A stretch of DNA of 64,000 nucleotides, from positions 8,662,001 through 8,726,000 of the forward strand of contig NZ_CP108462.1 of the NCBI RefSeq assembly GCF_036226365.1, read 5' to 3'. The translations under genes and the position numbers were made by a program. The notes beneath the pieces were generated by a model. The model was not told the origin of the DNA. It made no database searches and saw only the letters and a list, made by a program, of their open reading frames with translations. The DNA is from Streptomyces sp. NBC_01262 (lineage in GTDB: Bacteria; Actinomycetota; Actinomycetes; Streptomycetales; Streptomycetaceae). Positions 1 to 8,430 of the stretch are shown in pieces. How positions within the stretch are numbered: the first letter of the stretch is position 1; each line of letters starts with the position of its first letter.

Positions 1-2687
1 TGACCTCGTTCACCTACAACGCGCTGGGCCTGCTGACGGCGGAGGTCGAGCCGGTCACCGCCAGCACCTCCATCACCACCAGCTTCGGTTACGACGCCGC
101 CGGCAACCGCACCCGCCTCACCGACGGTTGCGGCAACCAGACGATCTACACCTACAACGCCTGGAACCTCGCCGAATCAACGATCGAGCCTTCCACCACG
201 GCCTATCCGGCCCTGACCGACCGGACCTGGACCACTTCCTACGACGCCGCCGGCCAGGCCGTCACCCTCGCCGAGCCCGGCGGCATCACCCGCCAGCGCA
301 CCTACGACGTCCAGGGCAACCTCACCAAGGAAACCGGCTCCGGCACCACCGACACCACCACGGACCGCCTCCTCGGCTACGACCTCGACGGCCGCATGAC
401 CTCCGTCGGCACCAGCAATCCGCTCAGCCCCGACACGTACACCTACAACGACCGTGGCCAGACCCTCACCGCGAGCGGCTCGGGCGGCGCCTCGACGTAC
501 ACGTACGACGTCGACGGCAACATGCTCACCCGCAAGGACACCGCCGGCACCACCGCCTTCACCTACAACGCGGCAGACGAACTGACCTCGGCCACCGACC
601 CCGTCACCGGCACCGCCGTCTCTTACACCTACGACTCCAACGGCCGGGCCAAGACCGAGCAGTACGGCACCGGCGGCGCCACCCGCACCTACGGCTACGA
701 CGACCTCGGCCGCCTCACCACCGACACCACCAAGACGACCGCCGGCACCACCGTCGTATCGATGACCTACGGCTACGACCTCGCCGACCGGCTCACCTCC
801 AAGACCACCACCGGCGTCTCCGGGGCCTCCGCCAACACCTACGTCTACGACAAGTCCGGCCGCATTACCTCCTGGACCAGCGGCACCACCACCAAGGCCT
901 ACACCTGGGACGCCGCCGGCAACCGGACCTCGGCGGCAGGCGTCACCTCCACCTACGACGCCCGCAACCGCCTCACCTCCGACGGCACCAGCACCTACAC
1001 CTACACCGCCCGCGGCACCCTCAGCGGCATCACCGCCGGCGGCTCCACCCGCACCGTCCACTTCGACGCCTTCGGCCGCCTGGTCGTCGACGGCTCCACG
1101 ACCTACACGTACGACTCCCTCGACCGGATGACCGCCAGGGGCACCACTGCCTACACCTACGACGGAGGCTCCAACAACCTCGTCACCGACGGCACCAGCA
1201 CCTACAGCCGACTGCCGGGCGGCACCGTGCTGGCCAGCCTCACGGGCACCACGAAGCAGCTCGCAATCACCGACCAGCACTCCGACCTCGTCGCCAGCCT
1301 CACCGCCACCGGCGCCTCGATCACCAGCTCCTCCAGCTACGACCCCTTCGGCACCAAGACCTCCACCAGCGGCACGACCACCTCCCTCGGCTACCAGTCC
1401 GGCTACACCGACCCCACCACGGGCAACGTCAACATGGCCGCCCGCTGGTACCAGCCGGGGACGGGGGGCTTCGCTTCGCGGGATGACTGGCTGCTGGACC
1501 CGGCTCCTTCGGTCCAGGCGAACCGCTACACCTACGCCAACGGTAGTGCGCTGAACGGCGTCGACCCGACTGGGCACAACGCGTGTCTGTTCGGCGTTTG
1601 CGTCTCGACGAGCTACATCGACAAGGGCATCAGCGAACTCGAGCACTACGCCAACAGCGCTGGTAGTTATGCCGTCAAGGGCGGCAGCTACGGTCTTAGG
1701 TACGGCGCGAAAGTCTTCGGCGTCGTGGGTGGTGTCCTGATCGGCATCGTCTCAGACGCCACCCCGCTAGCGGACGACTCATGCTCCGCAAACTGGAGCC
1801 TCTGCGAGTCCCAGCGCCAGAACGACGACACAGTGAACAGCGGATGCATGGGCATGTCCGCCACCTGCGGTTATGTCGATCCGTACATCTACACTCCCAG
1901 CGGCGAAGACAAGACCAGATGCCGGTACAACTGTGGAAGCCATGTAGCCAAGCCTGCGACGCCTCTGATCGACCAGAATATCAATAACGGAAAGAACCCC
2001 AAGCCGGCCGTAGACCGTGACAAACCTCAGGTTGACTGGGACCCGAAGACCGGCACGTGGGTAGTCGCTGATGGCTGGGCCGCCCAGTACGGCAAGGACC
2101 AGCTCCAAGGAATGCTGGATGAAGCTGGTGCCATATTCCAGCCGGGAGACAGCGCTCAGCTTTCCGCATCCTCGGGGACAGACGATGTGGAAGCCGCCTC
2201 ATCCTGCGCTGGCGCCCTGCTCGGCTACCAGTGCACAGCCAGCGGAAACCTCCTCGATCCCGAGACCGGCACTGTCTACTGCAGCCCGGCGGGCAGTTCG
2301 ACCACAGGCAGTACCTGTGTACCTCTGAGGGGCAAAGCAGGCTTCTGGTCGCGGACCGACTACAATGGGCAGCGTATCTATCAGCGAGATGATCTGGTGA
2401 ATCCGGGTTACGTGTCACCAGTGGATAAGTACGGTCGAAGTAATCTCAAGAGAATGAAGCAAGGGCTTGCTCCTATGGGGCCGGACGACAAGCCTCTAAA
2501 CCTCCATCACATGCTCCAGACTCAGGATGGGCCGATTGCCGAGGTGACGCATTCAATGCACTTCGAGAACTATAGTCAGCTGCACTGGAAGTCAGGAACC
2601 AAGATTCCCAGTGGAATCGACCGAAATGCCTTCAATGCATGGAAAGCCCAGTACTGGAAAGATAGAGCGACAGGATTTGGCGGATGA
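1..2687 (+). CDS. RHS-repeat polymorphic toxin with LHH nuclease tip (5' partial)
   Basis: The reading frame is already open at the window edge (codons start at base 3), so the N-terminus lies outside. The visible part is a run of tyrosine-rich YD repeats (YTYNxxG, YTYDxxGN, GYDxLGRLT) that form the RHS shell, followed by the core-associated motif ending in DPTG at 1563-1574. The roughly 370 residues after DPTG are the variable toxin region. They contain a hydrophobic stretch around 1705-1750 and end in a segment with LNLHHMLQ and a later HFENYSQLHW, which fits the LHH subgroup of HNH/Endo VII nucleases. By family knowledge such proteins are secreted or contact-dependent antibacterial toxins that cut DNA. 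The last 900 bases are visibly less GC-rich than the shell, as expected for an exchanged tip. The stop overlaps the immunity gene by 4 bases. Confidence 0.9.
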   Translation, partial: TSFTYNALGLLTAEVEPVTASTSITTSFGYDAAGNRTRLTDGCGNQTIYTYNAWNLAESTIEPSTTAYPALTDRTWTTSYDAAGQAVTLAEPGGITRQRTYDVQGNLTKETGSGTTDTTTDRLLGYDLDGRMTSVGTSNPLSPDTYTYNDRGQTLTASGSGGASTYTYDVDGNMLTRKDTAGTTAFTYNAADELTSATDPVTGTAVSYTYDSNGRAKTEQYGTGGATRTYGYDDLGRLTTDTTKTTAGTTVVSMTYGYDLADRLTSKTTTGVSGASANTYVYDKSGRITSWTSGTTTKAYTWDAAGNRTSAAGVTSTYDARNRLTSDGTSTYTYTARGTLSGITAGGSTRTVHFDAFGRLVVDGSTTYTYDSLDRMTARGTTAYTYDGGSNNLVTDGTSTYSRLPGGTVLASLTGTTKQLAITDQHSDLVASLTATGASITSSSSYDPFGTKTSTSGTTTSLGYQSGYTDPTTGNVNMAARWYQPGTGGFASRDDWLLDPAPSVQANRYTYANGSALNGVDPTGHNACLFGVCVSTSYIDKGISELEHYANSAGSYAVKGGSYGLRYGAKVFGVVGGVLIGIVSDATPLADDSCSANWSLCESQRQNDDTVNSGCMGMSATCGYVDPYIYTPSGEDKTRCRYNCGSHVAKPATPLIDQNINNGKNPKPAVDRDKPQVDWDPKTGTWVVADGWAAQYGKDQLQGMLDEAGAIFQPGDSAQLSASSGTDDVEAASSCAGALLGYQCTASGNLLDPETGTVYCSPAGSSTTGSTCVPLRGKAGFWSRTDYNGQRIYQRDDLVNPGYVSPVDKYGRSNLKRMKQGLAPMGPDDKPLNLHHMLQTQDGPIAEVTHSMHFENYSQLHWKSGTKIPSGIDRNAFNAWKAQYWKDRATGFGG

Positions 2688-3178
2688 TGAACGCTGTTGA
2701 CGCGAGTGAGCGACTGATCGAGCTGGTTCGCAGTAGCGATGACATCGCAAACTACGCCGATGGCTGCGACGCGGAGACGCTGGCTGCTGCAGAGCAAGAG
2801 CTGGGCGTTGCATTTCCCCCGTCGTACCGCCGTCTTATCGAGGAGTTCGGGACTTGGGACATTGCAGGCGAGGAATTCCTAGGTGTATACCGGACGCCGG
2901 CAATGGGACAAAGGCTGTTGGGTTCAGTGACGGAAACCCTGGATGCTCGGAATCGGTACGGAATGCCGTCCAGTCTGATTGCTGTAATGTTCGATGGAAT
3001 GGGTGGTCTTGTCGTTTTGGATGCCTCTGAAAGGGGCCGAGATGGTGAGCATCCCGTCCTCGTCTGGCATCCTGGATCCATGGGTGATGAAACTATGGAG
3101 AGACTCGGGGAAGATTTCAGTTCCTTCGCACTCGATCTGTGCCAGCGGGCTGTGACGCGTTGGCGAGACTCCAGCTAG
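2684..3178 (+). CDS. SMI1/KNR4 (SUKH) family immunity protein
   Basis: This 164-residue soluble protein has the SUKH signature near residues 38-52 (LGVAFPPSYRRLIEEFG) and the following loop with a conserved W and G. SUKH proteins are the commonest immunity proteins for RHS and other nuclease toxins; they bind the toxin tip and block it. Its ATG overlaps the toxin stop as ATGA, so it is translationally coupled and is almost certainly the cognate antidote of the upstream LHH toxin. A second ATG follows directly at 2687. Base composition is lower in GC than the flanking chromosome, matching the toxin tip. Confidence 0.88.
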   Translation: MMNAVDASERLIELVRSSDDIANYADGCDAETLAAAEQELGVAFPPSYRRLIEEFGTWDIAGEEFLGVYRTPAMGQRLLGSVTETLDARNRYGMPSSLIAVMFDGMGGLVVLDASERGRDGEHPVLVWHPGSMGDETMERLGEDFSSFALDLCQRAVTRWRDSS

Positions 3179-3325
3179 TTTTTCGTGGTCTGCTTCGCGC
3201 CACCTGAAGCTCTTCGGCTCATTGGGCAGTGGTGGTTACCCGCCTGGCCTGCGGGGCAGTGGTGGCCTTTCAGAGGAGGACCGCGATGACAACACAGGCA
3301 GTCTGTCTGGGAACGGGGCTGGAGT

Positions 3326-3442
3326 CGGTGGACCGTCTTCGACTGTGGGATGGCCGAATTCCTCCTCAAGGTCTTCCGGGCGGAGCTCGACAAGAATCAA
3401 CTCGGCGATGTCGCCCTCTGGGGCAACGTCGGCCACGACTGA
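3326..3442 (+). pseudogene. Decayed SUKH-type immunity gene, C-terminal remnant
   Basis: One frame reads RWTVFDCGMAEFLLKVFR and then a stretch with LGDVALWGN before a stop at 3440-3442. This resembles the usual C-terminal end of SUKH proteins (xDCGMxEFL...LGDxSLWG). Upstream the matching frame is lost: 3205-3300 still shows tryptophan-rich pieces in another frame ending in a stop. I see no usable start. It is best read as a left-over immunity gene from an earlier toxin tip, as is common downstream of RHS genes. The assignment rests on motif memory, not on an alignment. Confidence 0.5.
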
Positions 3443-3469
3443 GTCCGGCCCCCTGAAAAATATCCCTGA

Positions 3470-4018
3470 TTGGCAGACGGCATGCTGAGACTCTTCAGTC
3501 TGGAGCAGATTGCACCCGCTCTGTCCGGAGTACGTCCTGTGGCGCCTCGGTCTATTGACTGGGGCAAGATCAGTCGAATTCTCGGTGTTGCCCTGCCCCG
3601 CGACTACGTAGAGCTTGCCGAAGCCTACCCGGCGATCGAATTTGATGGATTCCTGTGCGTCTGGGTTCCACGTCTCGGCGGTGAGGAAGAGTTTGTGGCG
3701 GGACTCTTTGATGAATTGGAGCTCGTAGCCGAGTTGCAGGAAGAGGGGGAGGCAGAGAACTATGTTGCCCATCCGGAACCTGGGGGTCTGATTCCGTGGG
3801 GATCCAGCCTGGACGGCGATGTGTTCTATTGGTGTGTGATCGATGGAGATCCGGACGGTTGGCCGGTCGTGGCGCATGGAAGGAACGGATCTTGGTGGGA
3901 ATGCCAGAGTGGTCTTATCCGGTTCCTTGTCGGGGTTGTGACACATGACGTAGATAGGGGGGAGTTGTCCGACGATGTATTGGGTGTTAATCCCAGCGTC
4001 GTGTTGCTCGGGGATTGA
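3470..4018 (+). CDS. SMI1/KNR4 (SUKH) family protein, second immunity gene
   Basis: This 182-residue acidic soluble protein carries a SUKH-like segment (IDWGKISRILGVALPRDYVELAEAYP, split here only by description) around residues 28-53, then the W-G-rich region and a long acidic central part. It lies 291 bases behind the first immunity gene with a decayed copy between. There is no toxin tip directly in front of it, so it is probably an orphan immunity gene kept from an earlier exchange or protecting against siblings. An internal ATG at 3482 is an alternative start. Lower GC than neighbours suggests recent acquisition. Confidence 0.8.
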   Translation: MADGMLRLFSLEQIAPALSGVRPVAPRSIDWGKISRILGVALPRDYVELAEAYPAIEFDGFLCVWVPRLGGEEEFVAGLFDELELVAELQEEGEAENYVAHPEPGGLIPWGSSLDGDVFYWCVIDGDPDGWPVVAHGRNGSWWECQSGLIRFLVGVVTHDVDRGELSDDVLGVNPSVVLLGD

Positions 4019-4103
4019 GTCACCACGGTCAGTGCCAATACTGCTGCCCACGGGTGCCAGCGCTCGCGACGAAGGACTTTGCTTCTATTCTGATCGATTT
4101 CTT

Positions 4104-4113
4104 GGGGGGGGGG
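4104..4113 (+). repeat. Run of ten G residues ahead of the lipoprotein start
   Basis: Ten consecutive G residues end 3 bases before the GTG at 4117. The tract sits where a ribosome binding site is expected and may serve as one. Such tracts can gain or lose bases during replication. Confidence 0.6.
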
Positions 4114-4116
4114 TTC

Positions 4117-4527
4117 GTGAATCTGCGGCGACGGCTTGTGGGCATTACCGGAGTGGCGTTGCTCGGGCTGGGAGGCGTCGGTTGCTCAACCGGAGGGGGT
4201 TCCGACTCGGCACCCGAACTGGCGAGCAAGTCCCCGACGGCAACGAGGGCTTCGTCTCCGAGTGCATCCCCGGACCCGTCGGCCTCGGCCAGTGCTTCGG
4301 CCACCGTGTCTCCGTCCTCCGTACGGTCGCGGACGGCGGCGGCGCAGGGGACGAAGAGAGCCTCGGGTTCCACCAGCAGCGGGCAGGGTGGCACGACGAC
4401 AGTTAAGGACACGAAAGCCTCCGCGACCCCAGCCCCAACGCGTTCGTCGCCTACGCCAGACTGGACGCCGGCCACGGCCTTGCCCACGGATGTCGTGGAA
4501 GTGCCGTACCCCACAGCCACCAACTGA
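4117..4527 (+). CDS. Small Ser/Thr/Ala-rich lipoprotein
   Basis: From the GTG at 4117 the protein begins VNLRRRLVGITGVALLGLGGVGC, a lipoprotein signal with basic n-region, hydrophobic core and a lipobox ending in GVGC. The mature part, about 115 residues, is low-complexity Ser, Thr, Ala and Pro, with no recognisable fold; it is likely an extended cell-surface linker. The open frame continues upstream to 4015, but that part lacks signal character, so the GTG start is preferred. It is followed 37 bases later by a one-pass membrane protein on the same strand. I do not recognise a specific function. Confidence 0.65.
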   Translation: MNLRRRLVGITGVALLGLGGVGCSTGGGSDSAPELASKSPTATRASSPSASPDPSASASASATVSPSSVRSRTAAAQGTKRASGSTSSGQGGTTTVKDTKASATPAPTRSSPTPDWTPATALPTDVVEVPYPTATN

Positions 4528-4564
4528 CCGAGCCCCGAGCAACGAGAGACGAGAGCCACCGCCC

Positions 4565-5773
4565 ATGAGTGCCCAGCCGCCGCCTTCCTCCGGCGACCAG
4601 CCGTCCATACCCGATGACGTCTGGGAGCAGTTCGTCCGTGACAGTGAGGCCGACATCCGGACGTCAGCCCCCAAGGAGCCGTCGGCGCGGGCGCGGATGG
4701 TGACCGAGCGGTTGCGGCAGCAGGACGCCGAGGCGGCGGCCGCGCAAGGGAAGCGCGGTCGTAAGGGCAAGAAGGCCAAGGCCCAGGCGCCGGTGCCTGA
4801 CGGGTGGCGGACGGGGCCGGCTTGGGAGGAGATGAACGGCAAGGCGGCCCGGCGGCGGCGCTGGCGCGGGCTGTTGGGCGTGGTCGTCGCGGTCGGGATC
4901 GTGGTGGTCGTGCTGAACCCGTCGGCTGCGCTGTCGTGGATACCTGGCAGCGTCGGTGGGAGCACGGATGGTGCGGGTGACGTAAGTACGCTGCCTCCCG
5001 AAACGGGGCGGCCCACGGCCGCGCCGACTGCTGAGGAGGGAGTCCCCACTCTCGCCCATCCGTTCGCCGGTTCTCCGGCGGAGAAGTGGGGCAGTGGGGA
5101 GGAAGCCATCGTGGTTCCGACGGCCAAGGCGCTCGGTACGTTCTCCAAGAGTGAGGTGGCGGGCGCGCTGGGGCACGCCAGAACCCTCCTCGTGGCGTCG
5201 AATCTCGATCCGGATGTGCTGCGCGGTGCGCGGCCGACTGTGGCGCTGGCGCTGCTCGACCCCAAGATGGGGAAAACCTTCACGTCGCTGCGGGACAGCT
5301 TCGCCCATCCGACGGAGGAGAACGATCCGACTTCGCTGTTCACCCGCTTCGACAAGTCCGAGGTGGACTTGGTCGGCGACACCGTGAAGTTGCGCGGGCG
5401 GATGACCTACAAGAAGTTGAAGGATGGGTCGGTCCGGGTCACTGCTGACTACACCTTTGTGTACCCGGTCGTCCGGGCCGGAGATGATTCCGAGGTGACA
5501 CGCACGATCGTGCGCCGGTACCTCGAACTGGAGATGTCGGACCCGAAGGACTTCAACGTCACGCCAGGGAAGTTCTGGTTGGCGAACAACTGGGCGAACT
5601 TCGGCAACACCGAGTGCTTTACGGACGACGGTTTCCTGCACCCGCACTTTTCCTCTGGCGCGACGTCCAGCAAGGGGCCGGAGCCCAGCGGTTCAGCCGT
5701 CGACCCCTACGACAGGAGCGAAGCCATGGCCAAGCCGGACTCCGGGGCGTGCAACGTCAGCTCCCGGACGTGA
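4565..5773 (+). CDS. Conserved membrane-anchored protein, unknown function
   Basis: This 402-residue protein has a charged cytoplasmic N-terminus of about 100 residues, rich in Arg, Ala and Lys, then one membrane segment at about 102-120 (GLLGVVVAVGIVVVVLNPS). A Pro/Thr-rich linker follows, then an extracytoplasmic domain of about 250 residues containing two cysteines. ATG 4565 is chosen because the longer upstream frame is low-quality Arg/Pro sequence that overlaps the lipoprotein gene. It probably forms a unit with the lipoprotein 37 bases upstream. Its 3' end overlaps the convergent DUF397 gene by 67 bases. I do not recognise a named family beyond Streptomyces hypothetical membrane proteins. 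Confidence 0.75.
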   Translation: MSAQPPPSSGDQPSIPDDVWEQFVRDSEADIRTSAPKEPSARARMVTERLRQQDAEAAAAQGKRGRKGKKAKAQAPVPDGWRTGPAWEEMNGKAARRRRWRGLLGVVVAVGIVVVVLNPSAALSWIPGSVGGSTDGAGDVSTLPPETGRPTAAPTAEEGVPTLAHPFAGSPAEKWGSGEEAIVVPTAKALGTFSKSEVAGALGHARTLLVASNLDPDVLRGARPTVALALLDPKMGKTFTSLRDSFAHPTEENDPTSLFTRFDKSEVDLVGDTVKLRGRMTYKKLKDGSVRVTADYTFVYPVVRAGDDSEVTRTIVRRYLELEMSDPKDFNVTPGKFWLANNWANFGNTECFTDDGFLHPHFSSGATSSKGPEPSGSAVDPYDRSEAMAKPDSGACNVSSRT

Positions 5774-5946
5774 CGGACGAAGGTCGTCCACTCCGTGGCT
5801 GCGAAGGCGAGTACGGGTCCGTGGGGGACCTTCGAGTCGCGTACGTGCACGGCGGCGGGCGGCATGGCCACCTCCACGCAGTCGCCGCCGCCGCTGCCGC
5901 TGTAGCTGCTCTTGAACCACGCCAGGTGCTCGTGCTCGGTGCTCAT
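5707..5946 (-). CDS. DUF397 domain-containing protein
   Basis: This 79-residue protein has the DUF397 pattern: WFKSSYSGSGGGDCVEVA near the N-terminus, VHVRDSK in the middle and FAATEWTTFV near the end. Proteins of this type are small partners of DUF5753/Scr1-like helix-turn-helix regulators in Streptomyces and other actinomycetes, and many such pairs influence development or antibiotic production. It overlaps the upstream regulator by 4 bases (ATGA), so the two are co-translated. Confidence 0.85.
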   Translation of the reverse strand: MSTEHEHLAWFKSSYSGSGGGDCVEVAMPPAAVHVRDSKVPHGPVLAFAATEWTTFVRHVRELTLHAPESGLAMASLLS

Positions 5947-6773
5947 AGTTCTCCCGCTGCCCGTTCGATGAGACGTGCCGACTCTTCGCCGTTGAGGGCT
6001 TCCGAGCGGAGCCTGCCATACCGGAGCCCGAACGCGCTGACCTTCTCCGGATCGCTGATCACGACGCCGACATCCTGGGATTCGATGTAGCCGACGTGGC
6101 GGTGTTCGGCGGTTTCGAGCAGCACCATTGGGCCGTTGAGGCCCGGGTGGTAACCGTAGGACGTCGGCATGATCTGGACCTCGACGTTTCGCAGGGTCCT
6201 GATTTGCAGGAGGGCCAGGAGTTGGGCCCTGAGCACGTCGGGGCCACCAACTGGGCAGTGGAGGGCGGGCTCGCCGAGGACAAATGACAGGTCGACAACC
6301 GGGGTGCGGGTCAGCAGTTTCTGACGTTCGAGGCGCGCCTCGACCCATTGCTCGATGGTCTCGTTGTCGGGTGGTGGGTAATGGCCGGTGAGCATGGCCC
6401 GCGCGTAGGCCTCGGTCTGCAATAGGCCCGGAATCACTTGTGGTTCGAACGCGAAGCGGCTCACCGCCTCCAGTTCGATCATCGCGAAGTCCTGGAAGAA
6501 GGCCGGGAACTTCGCCAGGTCCACGCCCTCCTGGAGCGCTCGGAGGGCGCCGCGGGCCGACAGTGCGCGCTCGGCGGCCTCCGTGAAGGCGGACTTGGCG
6601 GGGCGGCGGCCTTGCTCGATGGAGGCGACCTGTTCGTAGGAGTAGCCGACGGCGTCGGCCAGTTGTTGCTGGGTGAGGCCGGCTTCTTCGCGGAAGAGCT
6701 TGACCAGCTTGCCGTAGCCGGTCCAGATGGCGGGTCGGTCGTCGTCGGTGCGCTTGTTCGGTGAGCGGTTCAT
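5943..6773 (-). CDS. Helix-turn-helix regulator with DUF5753 (Scr1-like)
   Basis: From ATG 6773 the protein is 276 residues. Residues about 20-75 form an XRE-type helix-turn-helix (LTQQQLADAVGYSYEQVASIEQG, described in parts), and the rest is DUF5753, with IPGLLQTEAYARAML as its hallmark. This family works with DUF397 proteins, here the overlapping gene downstream. A GGGGG stretch sits about 11 bases before the ATG; the frame extends to 6818 but the added residues look non-coding. It is likely a pleiotropic, possibly autoregulatory, DNA-binding protein. Its target is unknown. Confidence 0.85.
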   Translation of the reverse strand: MNRSPNKRTDDDRPAIWTGYGKLVKLFREEAGLTQQQLADAVGYSYEQVASIEQGRRPAKSAFTEAAERALSARGALRALQEGVDLAKFPAFFQDFAMIELEAVSRFAFEPQVIPGLLQTEAYARAMLTGHYPPPDNETIEQWVEARLERQKLLTRTPVVDLSFVLGEPALHCPVGGPDVLRAQLLALLQIRTLRNVEVQIMPTSYGYHPGLNGPMVLLETAEHRHVGYIESQDVGVVISDPEKVSAFGLRYGRLRSEALNGEESARLIERAAGEL

Positions 6774-6892
6774 GGGCGTCACATCCCCCGGAGGTGTATT
6801 CGCCAGGTACGAACTCACACGTCAACGCCTGTGCGCCACAGCCGGTTACGGGACGCGGCCCGTACCGAACCGGGCGCGACCCGTACAACTCC

Positions 6893-7369
6893 TCACTCCG
6901 CCAGCCGCCGGTCCAGGGCGCGAACCGCCAAGCGGAAGGCGCGGGCCAGTCCCGGGCGGGCGAGGCGGAGGACGCCGCGCAAGAGAGGGGGGCCGTCGGC
7001 GGCGAAGGTCCATTGGAGGTGGGTGCCGCCGGTGGGGGTGGGGGAGAGGGTCCAGTCCTCCAGGAGGGCGCGGAGGGCGGGGGTGTTGGTGGCGTCGGCG
7101 CGGTAGGTGTAGCGGGTGGGGGAGTCGGAGGCGAGGACGGTTTCCTGGAAGCGGGTGCCGCCCTTCAGGCTGACATCGCGGCCGGTGTCGGTCGGGACGG
7201 CCGAGGTCACGGCGTCGAACCAGGCCGCCCAGCCTTCGGTGTCCTCGGCGAGGGCTTTGTGGACGGCCTCCGGGGGCGCGGCGAGGTCGGCGGCGAAGAC
7301 GTGGCGGACGGGGGCGGAGTCGAGGAAGTCGAGGGTGACCGGGCGGGTGGGGCGGAGTCGGCGGGCCAT
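6893..7369 (-). CDS. SRPBCC (START-like) family protein
   Basis: This protein of about 158 residues has an SRPBCC/polyketide-cyclase pattern: an N-terminal strand (VRHVFAADLAAPPEAVHKAL), a central W-rich loop and a C-terminal long helix. These proteins form a hydrophobic pocket and bind lipids or small aromatic molecules; no substrate can be read from the sequence. The start at 7369 (MARRLRP) is preferred, although the frame extends 7 codons further. It stands between two other minus-strand regulators, with no clear pathway context. Confidence 0.75.
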   Translation of the reverse strand: MARRLRPTRPVTLDFLDSAPVRHVFAADLAAPPEAVHKALAEDTEGWAAWFDAVTSAVPTDTGRDVSLKGGTRFQETVLASDSPTRYTYRADATNTPALRALLEDWTLSPTPTGGTHLQWTFAADGPPLLRGVLRLARPGLARAFRLAVRALDRRLAE

Positions 7370-7399
7370 GGGGTCCAACGTACCCCGCATGCCTGACGG

Positions 7400-8242
7400 T
7401 CAGTCAGTTCCGGAGAGATCTGCTCCACCGGCGACGATGAGGTCGGCGAGGTGCTCGGAGATCTCCTCGCGGAGGACCTCGGGGATACCGGCGTCGGTGA
7501 CGAGGGTGTCGACGTCCTCAAGGGAGGCGAAGGAGCTCAGACCGACCGTCCCCCACTTGGTGTGGTCGGCGATGACGATGACGCGGCGGGCGGAGCGTAC
7601 GAACTGGCGGTTGGTCTCGGCTTCGGCGAGGTTGGGCGTGGACAGGCCCGCCTCGACCGAGATGCCGTGGACGCCGAGGAACAGCAGGTCGAAGTGGAGC
7701 GAGTCGATGGCGCGGTCGGCGACCGGGCCGACCAGGGAGTCCGAGGGGGTCCGGACGCCGCCGGTCAGGACGACGGTGGCGGCGCCCTCGCGGGAGCCGG
7801 GGCGGCGGGAGGCGGCGTGGAAGACGTCGGCGACGCGTACGGAGTTCGTGACGACGGTCAGGTCGGGGACGTCGAGGAGGCGGTGGGCGAGGGCGTAGGT
7901 CGTGGTGCCGCCGGACAGGGCGATGGCGCTGCCGGGGGTGACGAGCTGGGCGGCGGCGCGGGCGATGGCCTCCTTGGCGCCGAGTTCGAGGCTGGACTTG
8001 GCCTCGAAGCCGGGCTCGTGGCTGCTGGCCTCGACGACGGGGACGGCGCCGCCGTGCACCTTCTCGACGACACCCTGGCGGGCGAGGGCGTCCAGGTCGC
8101 GGCGCACGGTCATGTCGGAGACATTGAGCTTTCGGGTCAGCTCGTTGACGCGGACACCACCACGCCGCCGGACCTCGTCCAGAATCAGGGCGCGCCGCTG
8201 CTCCGCGAGCAGGTTCTGGTTGTCGCTCACCCGGGTGTCCAT
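7400..8242 (-). CDS. DeoR/GlpR family transcriptional regulator
   Basis: This 280-residue protein has a typical DeoR layout. Residues about 12-65 form the winged helix (RRALILDEVRRRGGVRV, then NVSDMTVRRDLDAL). The C-terminal DeoRC sugar-phosphate sensor contains SGGTTTYALAHRL, VVTNSVRVA and the VIADHTKWG motif. The family represses sugar or polyol catabolism and is released by phosphorylated sugars. ATG 8242 is preferred; the frame extends to 8488 but that part is arginine-rich and overlaps the divergent promoter region. No catabolic genes adjoin, so the target is unclear. Confidence 0.88.
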   Translation of the reverse strand: MDTRVSDNQNLLAEQRRALILDEVRRRGGVRVNELTRKLNVSDMTVRRDLDALARQGVVEKVHGGAVPVVEASSHEPGFEAKSSLELGAKEAIARAAAQLVTPGSAIALSGGTTTYALAHRLLDVPDLTVVTNSVRVADVFHAASRRPGSREGAATVVLTGGVRTPSDSLVGPVADRAIDSLHFDLLFLGVHGISVEAGLSTPNLAEAETNRQFVRSARRVIVIADHTKWGTVGLSSFASLEDVDTLVTDAGIPEVLREEISEHLADLIVAGGADLSGTD

Positions 8243-8395
8243 CCCATCCTTCGCTGACAGAGCCGATCGCCGATGGCCGACTCGACCGCCCATCCTTGCA
8301 TGAGCTCTGTGCGAGGTGTCCCTCGAACGTCGCATCACAATTCGGTACGGTCCTGCGCCACCCCTGCCGCTCCTCTGTCCAAGGGTCCATCCTGT

Positions 8396-8407
8396 CCCGT
8401 ATACGGG
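8396..8407. promoter_or_regulatory. Perfect 12-bp palindrome in the divergent intergenic region
   Basis: CCCGTATACGGG lies 24 bases upstream of the membrane hydrolase start and about 150 bases upstream of the DeoR gene. A symmetric site in a short divergent region suggests an operator, possibly for the DeoR protein, but nothing in the sequence proves the pairing. Confidence 0.35.
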
Positions 8408-8430
8408 GACTCTCGGGGGAGATGATCGCC

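Noticed and set aside
128..1646. Long open frames on both strands inside the RHS gene
   Set aside because: They are arginine-, histidine- or glycine/alanine-rich shadows of the RHS frame, produced by high GC and repeated codons.
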